Assembly (NCBI RefSeq): GCF_023667495.1
Contig: NZ_JAMOZL010000006.1
Coordinates: forward strand, 372,001-436,000
Source of the DNA: Dyadobacter sp. MSC1_007
Lineage (GTDB): Bacteria > Bacteroidota > Bacteroidia > Cytophagales > Spirosomataceae
Length of the DNA: 64,000 nucleotides
Direction of reading: 5' to 3'
Positions 53,317 to 60,425 of this stretch are shown one piece after another (the stretch's first letter is position 1; each line of letters begins with the position of its first letter). Both the position numbers and the translations under genes were made by a program. A model generated the notes under the pieces. The model was not told where the DNA came from. It saw only the letters and a program-made list of their open reading frames with translations, and did no database searches.

Positions 53317-53691
53317 ATGATCCCTTCGATTGACCCGAAACCACCTGGCAAGAGGCTGATAAAAAGAATGTCGACCCGCACGAAATGGATGATCCTTGCA
53401 CCATTCGGCTTGTTGTTGTTCAGTTTTGGCCTGACTGTCCTGAGTGAAGCCGCCCACCAGCGGCGAATCGGAGAACCCACGCAGGTGTGGGTCGTGTTGG
53501 GATTATACAGTCTGGCGCTGATTAATGGCGGCCTGGTCATGTTCGGCGAAGCATTGCGTTTCAGGATTTTGCTGGATGTGCGTCGCGAAACGAGGCGGAG
53601 CATGCGTCAGCTGATCCGGAAAGTGAATATCAAAACTTCGCCGAAAAGCAAATCGGGTAAAAAAGCAAAAAGCCCTACCAAAACAGATTGA
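53317..53691 (+). CDS. Hypothetical membrane protein, 124 aa
   Basis: The protein has two hydrophobic helices (about residues 25-44 and 56-77) with basic ends, then a Lys/Ser-rich tail (SPKSKSGKKAKSPTKTD) that could bind nucleic acid or a membrane surface. The family is not recognised. It is divergent from the methyltransferase gene and convergent with the small gene at 53727. Confidence 0.65.
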   Translation: MIPSIDPKPPGKRLIKRMSTRTKWMILAPFGLLLFSFGLTVLSEAAHQRRIGEPTQVWVVLGLYSLALINGGLVMFGEALRFRILLDVRRETRRSMRQLIRKVNIKTSPKSKSGKKAKSPTKTD

Positions 53692-53726
53692 CAGGACTAG
53701 TTGAATAACTTTCCGAAGAGGCCGAA

Positions 53727-53879
53727 TTATTTTTTATTTGCTTCAAATTGGGCCTTAATAGCCTCAACATCAACATTGCGCACTTCTGGTTTGCGTAGAA
53801 GATCTTTAATTTTAGCAGTACGGTTATTAGCAACTGCTTTATTTCTGCGACCCTTACGTTTCAATTCCGTAACTCCCAT
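53727..53879 (-). CDS. Small basic protein, 50 aa
   Basis: A minus-strand frame begins with ATG at 53879 and ends with TAA at 53727-53729. The 50 residues are strongly basic at the start (MGVTELKRKGRRNKAVANNR) and helical later (VDVEAIKAQFEANKK). A Bacteroidota -7 box (TAATTTTG) lies 29 bases upstream. The codons are mainly those of highly expressed genes (AAA, CGT, GCT and GTT). The protein is probably an RNA- or ribosome-associated small protein, but I do not recognise a named family. Confidence 0.6.
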   Translation of the reverse strand: MGVTELKRKGRRNKAVANNRTAKIKDLLRKPEVRNVDVEAIKAQFEANKK

Positions 53880-53907
53880 TGTAAAAATTTGTTTTGTGAA
53901 AGAGCCG

Positions 53908-53915
53908 CAAAATTA
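53908..53915 (-). promoter_or_regulatory. -7 box for the small basic protein gene
   Basis: On the minus strand the sequence is TAATTTTG, an exact TAnnTTTG match. Transcription would begin near 53900 and give a leader of about 20 bases. Confidence 0.55.
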
Positions 53916-54033
53916 AGCATTTTGGTGTAAATAATGCAGACAATAGTCATAAATATTGCATAACCTGCCCTAACTTTACGGTTCCATTGGCCATTTTAGG
54001 TCAACTTTTCAATTCTGACACCGAAATATCAAC

Positions 54034-54063
54034 GCCTTCCTGCCGGTAAAAAGGCAGGAAGGC
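54034..54063. other. Strong hairpin in the leader of hisS
   Basis: Perfect 11-base arms GCCTTCCTGCC (54034-54044) and GGCAGGAAGGC (54053-54063) with an eight-base loop lie 47 bases before the hisS start. Neither strand has a T-run after it, so it is not a simple terminator. It may be a regulatory or processing hairpin in the hisS message. Confidence 0.55.
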
Positions 54064-54110
54064 CTGATTGAAACGGGTCGGATCAAGGCTTAATTGACAG
54101 AATCATTCTA

Positions 54111-55481
54111 ATGAGTAAACCATCTCTTGCCCGCGGAACCCGCGACTTCGGTCCGGAACAAATGGCAAAGCGTACCTTCATTTTCGATACTATCCGACGC
54201 TCTTTCCAACGATACGGCTTTCTTCCTCTCGAAACACCCGCTTTTGAAAACCTGTCTGTATTAATGGGCAAATATGGGGACGAAGGCGACCAGCTGCTTT
54301 TTAAATTGCTGAACTCGGGTGATTTCAGCGGTAAGCTGACGGAGGATGACTGGAAGGAAGGATATAAGCCGCTTACCACTAAAATCTCTGAAAAAGGGCT
54401 TCGCTATGATCTGACGGTGCCATTTGCACGCTATGTCGTGATGAACCGAGGTACTTTGGCTATGCCTTTCAAAAGATACCAGATCCAACCTGTTTGGAGG
54501 GCAGACCGTCCGCAAAAAGGCCGCTACCGCGAATTTTACCAATGTGATGCCGATGTAGTGGGCACTGATTCGCTGCTTTGTGAGGCGGAGATCGTGATGC
54601 TTTTGCATGATATCCTGCCTGCGTTGGGCATTACTGATTTTACAGTAAAGATCAATAACCGCAAAATCCTGACGGGAATCGCGGACATGATCGGGGCGCA
54701 CGGCATGGAGGGGCCGCTTTGTGTGGCGATCGATAAGTTGGATAAAATAGGTAAGGATAAGGTTGTAGAGGAATTGTTGGAACGCGGTTTTGCGGCCGAC
54801 AGCATCAGTAAACTGGAACCGGTTTTCAGTCTTTCCGATGAAAGTGAGCCTTTCACTGAATTGAAAAGCTGGCTTGCGGATTCTGAAATTGCATTAAAGG
54901 GAATCCATGAACTGGAAGAGGTTTGGGCAATGGTGAAAATCCTGGGACTTGAAAATCCGAAGATCGCGTTCGATGTAACCCTGGCGCGCGGGCTTTCCTA
55001 TTATACCGGTGCTATTTTCGAAGTAAAAGCGAATAATGTACAAATCGGAAGCATTTCCGGCGGCGGCAGGTACGACAACCTCACAGGGACATTCGGCGTG
55101 CCGGGCATTTCCGGTGTCGGTATTTCGCTCGGTGTCGACCGCATTTATGATGTGATGGAGGAGCTGAACCTTTTTCCGGAAAGCCAGAGGACAAGCACAA
55201 AAGTGATGATCTCTAATTTCGACGAGGAAGCATTTACATTTGGCCTTTCTATTTTACCCAAATTCAGGAGTGCAGGTATCAATTCAGAGATTTATCCCGA
55301 TTCTGTCAAGCTGAAAAAACAGCTCGATTATGCTGATCGTAAGAACATAGCGTTCGTGATTCTGATCGGTTCCGACGAAATCCAGTCGGGCCTTTTGACA
55401 TTGAAAAACATGAAAACCGGCGAGCAGCAGAAGCTGAAAACGGAAGATATCATAACTTTACTAACCCGGGACGACCAATAA
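54111..55481 (+). CDS. hisS: Histidyl-tRNA synthetase
   Basis: The 456-residue class II synthetase has motif 1 near AKRTFIFDTIRRSFQRYGFLPLETP (about 20-45), motif 2 RPQKGRYREFYQCDADVVG near 130-148 and the histidine-specific ARGLSYYTGAIFEV near 296-309 with GGGRYDNLTG (about 322-331). The C-terminal anticodon-binding domain starts near 360. The motif 2 arginine and the C-terminal domain show it is a true synthetase rather than the HisZ regulator. It is the first gene before hisG, 46 bases apart. Confidence 0.94.
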   Translation: MSKPSLARGTRDFGPEQMAKRTFIFDTIRRSFQRYGFLPLETPAFENLSVLMGKYGDEGDQLLFKLLNSGDFSGKLTEDDWKEGYKPLTTKISEKGLRYDLTVPFARYVVMNRGTLAMPFKRYQIQPVWRADRPQKGRYREFYQCDADVVGTDSLLCEAEIVMLLHDILPALGITDFTVKINNRKILTGIADMIGAHGMEGPLCVAIDKLDKIGKDKVVEELLERGFAADSISKLEPVFSLSDESEPFTELKSWLADSEIALKGIHELEEVWAMVKILGLENPKIAFDVTLARGLSYYTGAIFEVKANNVQIGSISGGGRYDNLTGTFGVPGISGVGISLGVDRIYDVMEELNLFPESQRTSTKVMISNFDEEAFTFGLSILPKFRSAGINSEIYPDSVKLKKQLDYADRKNIAFVILIGSDEIQSGLLTLKNMKTGEQQKLKTEDIITLLTRDDQ

Positions 55482-55527
55482 ACCCGAATAATACCGACAA
55501 ACGGCTGCGCAGGCATCCTATAACTAT

Positions 55528-56391
55528 ATGAATGAGAATATTTTAAGAATTGCCATCCAGAAATCGGGCAGGCTCAGTGAAGATTCTTTAAAACTGATCA
55601 AAGAATGCGGCATCAGGTTTGACAATGGCGCCGGAAAGCTGAAAACTGACGCGACGAACTTTCCTGCCGAGATCCTTTTTTTACGTGACGATGATATTCC
55701 CGGCTACGTGGAAGATGGCGTGGCGCATTTGGGTATTGTTGGGGAAAATGTTTCGGAGGAATCCTGTAAAAATGTAGATACGGTACATCGATTGGGCTTT
55801 TCAAAGTGCCGGTTGTCGATTGGCGTCCTGCGTGAGCATGAGTACCGTGGCGTACAGGACCTGGAAGGTAAAAGCATCGCAACCACTTACCCACGTTTGC
55901 TGGGACAATATCTGAAATCCAACAATGTAACAGCGCAGATCCACGAGATTAGCGGTTCGGTGGAGATAGCGCCGAGCATCGGCCTGGCCGACGCAGTATG
56001 CGATATCGTGAGCTCGGGCAGTACGCTGCTAAGCAATGGATTGAAGGAAGTAGAGACTATATTCCGCTCCGAGGCGGTTATGATTGCCAGCAAGCAGCTT
56101 TCCGATGTGCAGAAAGATTTGCTGGAACAGCTTTTGTTCCGTATCAAATCGGTGCAGGTGGCGAAGAATAACAAATACATTTTGCTGAACTGCCCGACGA
56201 GTGCGGTCGAAAATATCACCAAGTTCCTGCCGGGGATGCGCTCTCCGACGATCCTGCCGCTGGCGACAGAAGGCTGGTGCTCACTGCATTCGGTAATCAA
56301 TGAAAATGAGTTCTGGGAGAATATCGAAAAGATTCGCCAGGCCGGAGCAGAGGGGATTCTGGTTATCCCGATCGAAAAAATGATTGTTTAA
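55528..56391 (+). CDS. hisG: ATP phosphoribosyltransferase, long form
   Basis: The 287-residue protein is a long-form HisG with its own C-terminal regulatory domain. The start ENILRIAIQKSGRLSEDSLKLIKECG, the segment GYVEDGVAHLGIVGENV (about 52-68), the PRPP-binding GLADAVCDIVSSGSTLLSNGL (about 153-173) and the C-terminal ACT-like domain from about 205 are visible. It catalyses the first step of histidine synthesis and is feedback-inhibited by histidine. The long form needs no HisZ, which agrees with hisS being a true synthetase. Confidence 0.94.
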   Translation: MNENILRIAIQKSGRLSEDSLKLIKECGIRFDNGAGKLKTDATNFPAEILFLRDDDIPGYVEDGVAHLGIVGENVSEESCKNVDTVHRLGFSKCRLSIGVLREHEYRGVQDLEGKSIATTYPRLLGQYLKSNNVTAQIHEISGSVEIAPSIGLADAVCDIVSSGSTLLSNGLKEVETIFRSEAVMIASKQLSDVQKDLLEQLLFRIKSVQVAKNNKYILLNCPTSAVENITKFLPGMRSPTILPLATEGWCSLHSVINENEFWENIEKIRQAGAEGILVIPIEKMIV

Positions 56392-56426
56392 TGGTCCGGT
56401 AGTGCCGGATGCTTTATTTTGATGGT

Positions 56427-57695
56427 ATGAATATTATTCCATTTCCGGAAAGAGAGCAGTGGCCTGCATTGCTGGCGCGGCCCGTTCTGGAAGCGCAGGA
56501 TATAGAAGGAAGGGTGCTACCCATTCTGGAACAAGTGAAACAGGAAGGGGATGCGGGTATTAGAGCCTTGGCCCTGAAATTTGACAAAACAGAACTGACT
56601 GATCTCGCTTTTTCGGAAGCAGCAATTGCCGGAGCCGCCGACCAGCTCGACGAGGCATTGAAAAGTGCGATCAGGCAGGCTTACCAAAATATTTACAAGT
56701 TCCACAAGGGACAATTGCAACCTGCCGAGAAGATTGAAACCATGCCCGGCGTCACCTGCTGGCGTAAGAGCGTGGGGATCGAAAAAGTCGGGATTTACAT
56801 TCCCGGCGGTTCGGCCCCGCTGTTCAGCACGGTGCTGATGTTGGGTATCCCGGCGCAGATTGCTGGCTGTAAGGAAGTTGTACTATGTACACCATCCGAT
56901 CACCCCGCTATTTTATATGCAGCCCAACTAGTGGGCGTCACGAAGGCATTCCGCATCGGTGGGGCTCAGGCGATTGCCGCCATGGCCTATGGAACGGAAA
57001 GCGTACCCAAAGTTTACAAAATATTTGGTCCTGGTAACCAATATGTTACTACTGCAAAAATGCTTGTCAGCAAGGAAGGTGTAGCAATTGATATGCCTGC
57101 CGGGCCGTCCGAAGTGGCCATTTATGCAGATGATACCGCTAACCCGTCGTTCGTGGCAGCGGATTTGTTATCGCAGGCCGAGCACGGCGCCGATAGCCAG
57201 GTATTGCTGGTATCGACCAGTAAAAAGTTGCTTTGCTCGGTGAACCTTACATTGACCAGCCAACTGGAAGAACTTCCACGACGCGACCTTGCCGGGAAAG
57301 CGATGAATAACAGCAAGGCGATTTTGCTCGAAACGGAAGAGGAAGCAATTGAAATGCTGAATCAATATGCGGCGGAACACCTTATCCTTAGCGTAGCCAA
57401 TGCGGAGGAAGTGACCGAAAAGATATTCAATGCGGGCTCTATATTTTTGGGTAACTACACCCCTGAATCCTGTGGGGATTATGCATCGGGAACAAATCAT
57501 ACCCTGCCTACCAATGGCTATGCCAGGGCTTACAGTGGTGTTTCGGTAGATAGTTTTGTCAAGAAAATCACCGTACAGCATATAACCGAGGAAGGGATCC
57601 GCAACATCGGGCCGGTGGTGGAAGCCATGGCCAAAGCCGAGTCACTGGAAGCACATAAAAAAGCCGTAACCATTCGATTGCAAAGTCTTTTGTGA
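56427..57695 (+). CDS. hisD: Histidinol dehydrogenase
   Basis: The 422-residue protein, from the ATG at 56427, matches HisD: GVTCWRKSVGIEKVGIYIPGGSAPLFSTVLML (about 101-132), GGAQAIAAMAYGTESVPKVYKIFGPGNQYVTTAK (about 177-210), ADLLSQAEHGADSQVLLV (about 244-261) and HTLPTNGYARAYSGVSVDSFVKK near 357. It catalyses the last two steps of histidine synthesis with NAD and zinc. An ATG 18 bases upstream is possible, but the shorter start fits the family start M-x-I-I-x-x-P better. It follows hisG by 35 bases. Confidence 0.94.
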   Translation: MNIIPFPEREQWPALLARPVLEAQDIEGRVLPILEQVKQEGDAGIRALALKFDKTELTDLAFSEAAIAGAADQLDEALKSAIRQAYQNIYKFHKGQLQPAEKIETMPGVTCWRKSVGIEKVGIYIPGGSAPLFSTVLMLGIPAQIAGCKEVVLCTPSDHPAILYAAQLVGVTKAFRIGGAQAIAAMAYGTESVPKVYKIFGPGNQYVTTAKMLVSKEGVAIDMPAGPSEVAIYADDTANPSFVAADLLSQAEHGADSQVLLVSTSKKLLCSVNLTLTSQLEELPRRDLAGKAMNNSKAILLETEEEAIEMLNQYAAEHLILSVANAEEVTEKIFNAGSIFLGNYTPESCGDYASGTNHTLPTNGYARAYSGVSVDSFVKKITVQHITEEGIRNIGPVVEAMAKAESLEAHKKAVTIRLQSLL

Positions 57696-57712
57696 AAAAA
57701 TTTAGAAACCGG

Positions 57713-57743
57713 GAAATTTGTCTTAAATTTAAGGACAAATTTC
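57713..57743. promoter_or_regulatory. Palindromic operator of the Xre-RES pair
   Basis: A 31-base symmetrical site: arms GAAATTTGTC (57713-57722) and GACAAATTTC (57734-57743), identical over ten bases, around a core (57722-57733) that is itself a 12-base palindrome centred on AAATTT. It ends 22 bases before the antitoxin start. Such a nested palindrome is what a dimeric or tetrameric Xre antitoxin would bind. Confidence 0.65.
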
Positions 57744-57765
57744 AACGCTCTAAAATTGAAAAAAG

Positions 57766-58194
57766 ATGACAGTACGAATGGTCAATGAACGCCTGGGAGG
57801 ATACAATGTTCTCAAACAGCCCGTCAAAAGCGACTTCGACCTGGCCCAGCTGGCTGAGCACGGAGTTCCGAAGGCCTCTATACAGCACCTTGCTGATTCT
57901 ATAGGCATGGATATAAAAGACGTGATAGCGCTGTTGCCGGTAACATCCCGGAACCTGCAACGGTACAATGATATTGATCTGCTTAGCAATGTAGTTTCCG
58001 ATCATCTGATTTCCCTCGCCGATCTTTTCACAGTAGGGAACCGGGTTTTGGGCAAAGAATACTTCCTGGATTGGTTGAACAACGAAGTACCTGCGCTGGG
58101 AAGCGAGAAGCCGGTTAGCTTTTTACGGACTCATGCGGGTATAGAGCTGGTCAAAACCGAATTAGGGCGCATGGAACACGGTATTTTTGCTTAA
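57766..58194 (+). CDS. Xre/MbcA/ParS-type antitoxin of a RES toxin
   Basis: The 142-residue protein is of the Xre/MbcA/ParS antitoxin type: an N-terminal helix-turn-helix-like part (LAQLAEHGVPKASIQHLADSIGMDIKDVIALLPV, about 27-60) and the C-terminal toxin-binding domain (SLADLFTVGNRVLGKEYFLDWLNNEVPALGSEKPVSFLRTHAGIELVKTELGRMEHG, about 83-139). The segment ALGSEKPVSFLRTHAG is typical of this domain. It probably neutralises the RES toxin and represses its own genes through the palindrome at 57713. Its stop overlaps the toxin start by one base (TAATG). Confidence 0.83.
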   Translation: MTVRMVNERLGGYNVLKQPVKSDFDLAQLAEHGVPKASIQHLADSIGMDIKDVIALLPVTSRNLQRYNDIDLLSNVVSDHLISLADLFTVGNRVLGKEYFLDWLNNEVPALGSEKPVSFLRTHAGIELVKTELGRMEHGIFA

Positions 58195-58646
58195 TGGAGC
58201 TATTCAGGATAACACGATCGGAATACCAGGATGATTTGAGTGGAATAGGGGCTTTCTATAATGGGGGACGATGGAACTCGCCCAGGAACGCCATGCTTTA
58301 TACTTCTTCACACAGATCGCTGGCTATGCTCGAAGTGTTGGTCCATTGGCACAAAACGGTGACGCCTCCAAATTACGTGATCGTATGCCTGGAAATACCC
58401 GACAACCTTGTAACCGTAACCGCTCCCTACCTTTTGCCAGAATGGCCGGAAGACCAGCAATCAACCAAAGACATTGGCGATAACTGGCTGAAAACAGGCA
58501 ATAGCCTGCTACTGCGCGTGCCATCAGTGGTAGTCAAAGCCGAACAGAATTACCTGGTTAACCCCATGCATGCCGATGCAGTCTCCATTCAAATTACCGA
58601 TATTGAGCCGTTGAATTTTGATAAAAGGCTTTTTGCATTGAAATAG
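58194..58646 (+). CDS. RES-domain toxin
   Basis: The 150-residue protein is a RES-domain toxin. R6 in LFRITRSEYQ, the GGRWNSPRNAMLYTSSHRSLAMLEVLVHW segment (about 23-51) with its Arg, Tyr and Glu, and a serine in the last third match the family's conserved polar residues. RES toxins degrade NAD+, by phosphorolysis or hydrolysis, and so stop growth. The gene begins on the last base of the antitoxin stop codon, so it is tightly coupled. It is followed 38 bases later by hisC. Confidence 0.83.
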   Translation: MELFRITRSEYQDDLSGIGAFYNGGRWNSPRNAMLYTSSHRSLAMLEVLVHWHKTVTPPNYVIVCLEIPDNLVTVTAPYLLPEWPEDQQSTKDIGDNWLKTGNSLLLRVPSVVVKAEQNYLVNPMHADAVSIQITDIEPLNFDKRLFALK

Positions 58647-58684
58647 AATACCTTGCACGGCACCTGCCGTAATCCATTAATAGT

Positions 58685-59758
58685 ATGAATAATAGTTTCG
58701 ATTTAAACAAAGTCCTTCGGCCGCACATTCTCACGCTGGCCCCGTATTCATCTGCAAGAGACGAATATACCGGCCATGTGGGTATATTCCTGGATGCAAA
58801 TGAAAACCCTTACGGCTCGGTGACGGGCGAAAATTATAACCGCTATCCGGACCCTTACCAGGCCGAAATCAAGCAAAAGCTAAGCCCGATCAAGCATGTT
58901 GCGCCCGATCGTATTTTCCTCGGTAACGGTAGCGATGAGCCTATCGACCTGCTCACACGGGCAACCTGCACGCCCGGTCAGGACCGCGTGATCATCTTGC
59001 CACCGACCTATGGCATGTACCAGGTAAGCGCATCTATTCACGATGTGAAAATCGACCAGGTATCCCTTACTTCGGACTACCATATCGATACAGAAGCAGT
59101 TTTGAATGCGGTAACGCCGCAAACCAAGATCATCTGGATTTGCTCGCCAAACAACCCGACGGGCAATGTAATGCAACACGATGCCATTCAGTCTATTCTG
59201 GAAAATTTCAGCGGACTGGTTGTGGTGGACGAGGCGTACATCGACTTTACGGACGAACCTTCGTGGATACAGCATCTTGACAAATACCCTAATTTGGTGG
59301 TATTGCAGACATTCTCGAAAGCGTGGGGTCTTGCTGGCCTTCGCGTCGGCATGTGTTTTGCTTCTGTGGAACTGATCCGTATTCTAAATAAAATCAAGCC
59401 TCCCTATAACATCAGCTTACCGGCGCAGCAAGCATTGCTGGAAGGATTGAACGGGACCGACAGGAAGGACGCCATGGTAGCCGACATCCTCCGTGAACGT
59501 CAAAACCTCGTCAGCATGCTGGAAAAGCTGCCTATTGTGATCAAAATCCACCCGACGGATGCTAATTTCGTCCTCGTGCAATTTGAAGATGCGAAAGGTG
59601 TGATGGATTATCTGATCCACGAAACGATCATCGTACGCGACCGTTCACGTGTACATCTGTGCGAAGGCTGCCTCAGGATTACGGTAGGTACAAAAGAAGA
59701 AAATGAAGTTTTGATCGAATCATTAAAGAAATACCAGTCAAAAAGCGTTATTGTGTAG
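58685..59758 (+). CDS. hisC: Histidinol-phosphate aminotransferase
   Basis: The 357-residue protein is a HisC of fold type I. It shows LDANENPYGS near residue 35, RYPDPYQAEIKQKL (about 49-62), GNGSDEPIDLLTRA near 79-92, SPNNPTGNV near 155, VVDEAYIDF near 180 and the PLP lysine in TFSKAWGLAGLRVG near residue 216. It converts imidazole acetol phosphate to histidinol phosphate. It is separated from hisD by the Xre-RES pair, which is unusual. Confidence 0.93.
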   Translation: MNNSFDLNKVLRPHILTLAPYSSARDEYTGHVGIFLDANENPYGSVTGENYNRYPDPYQAEIKQKLSPIKHVAPDRIFLGNGSDEPIDLLTRATCTPGQDRVIILPPTYGMYQVSASIHDVKIDQVSLTSDYHIDTEAVLNAVTPQTKIIWICSPNNPTGNVMQHDAIQSILENFSGLVVVDEAYIDFTDEPSWIQHLDKYPNLVVLQTFSKAWGLAGLRVGMCFASVELIRILNKIKPPYNISLPAQQALLEGLNGTDRKDAMVADILRERQNLVSMLEKLPIVIKIHPTDANFVLVQFEDAKGVMDYLIHETIIVRDRSRVHLCEGCLRITVGTKEENEVLIESLKKYQSKSVIV

Positions 59759-59803
59759 CTGTGGTTTCAGCGTTCCAGGAACATTTCCCCGATTTAATTA
59801 ATT

Positions 59804-60325
59804 ATGAAGAAATTAGCCTTAACATTTATCTGTACACTTTGCTTTGGAATGGCACAAGCCCAATACGACAACTGGGCAGTGGGTTTTAAACTCGGTGAAC
59901 CCACGGGTGTCAACATCCGAAAGTACTTCAACAACATTCACGCTCTTGACGTAACAGTCGGTACTTATGGAGGGATTCTTTCCAACGACCGCAAATACCG
60001 GGGCGATAACGGAATTTACAAGAATACGGGTTTATCGCTCCAAGTGCATTATTTGTGGCATACACCACTGTTCAATTCCGAAGCCGTTCACGTTTACTAC
60101 GGACTGGGCGGGCAGATCAACAACCGTCGTTCGTACCCGCAGCGTCTGAACGGTGACTACGAGAAAAGCGTGACGCTGGGAGGATCTGTCTTGGGTGGTT
60201 TTGAATACTATATCCCTGATAACCGCATTTCCGTGTTCCTGGAAGCGGGGACTTATGTTGAGCTGATCAGAAAGCCGTTTTACCTGAGCCCCAACATTTC
60301 GGCGGGCCTCCGTTTCAATCTCTAA
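59804..60325 (+). CDS. Small outer-membrane beta-barrel-like protein
   Basis: The 173-residue protein has a signal peptide (about 1-19, ending AQA) and about eight amphipathic strands (for example NWAVGFKLGEPTGVNIRKYF, ALDVTVGTYGGI, LSLQVHYLWHT, VHVYYGLGGQI and VFLEAGTYVELI). It ends in a hydrophobic strand (ISAGLRFNL). This is the pattern of an eight-stranded outer-membrane barrel. It follows hisC by 45 bases, has a good terminator after it, and has no known partner here. Confidence 0.7.
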   Translation: MKKLALTFICTLCFGMAQAQYDNWAVGFKLGEPTGVNIRKYFNNIHALDVTVGTYGGILSNDRKYRGDNGIYKNTGLSLQVHYLWHTPLFNSEAVHVYYGLGGQINNRRSYPQRLNGDYEKSVTLGGSVLGGFEYYIPDNRISVFLEAGTYVELIRKPFYLSPNISAGLRFNL

Positions 60326-60350
60326 GAAATACTTCATTTGAATGCATACG

Positions 60351-60380
60351 AAAAGCAGGTTAGCGCCTGCTTTTTTTGTT
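60351..60380 (+). terminator. Rho-independent terminator after the beta-barrel gene
   Basis: Arms AAAAGCAGG (60351-60359) and CCTGCTTTT (60366-60374) form a hairpin that runs into TTTTTTTG. It ends the hisS-his operon or the barrel gene. Confidence 0.85.
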
Positions 60381-60425
60381 TAATTTGATCTGCGGTTTTC
60401 TTTCACATACCATCATCAGCGCACA

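Noticed and set aside
54034-54063. Terminator before hisS
   Set aside because: Neither strand has a T-run after the hairpin.
54111-55481. HisZ-type regulatory subunit instead of HisRS
   Set aside because: Motif 2, the histidine-specific loop and the C-terminal anticodon-binding domain are present, and HisG is the long form.
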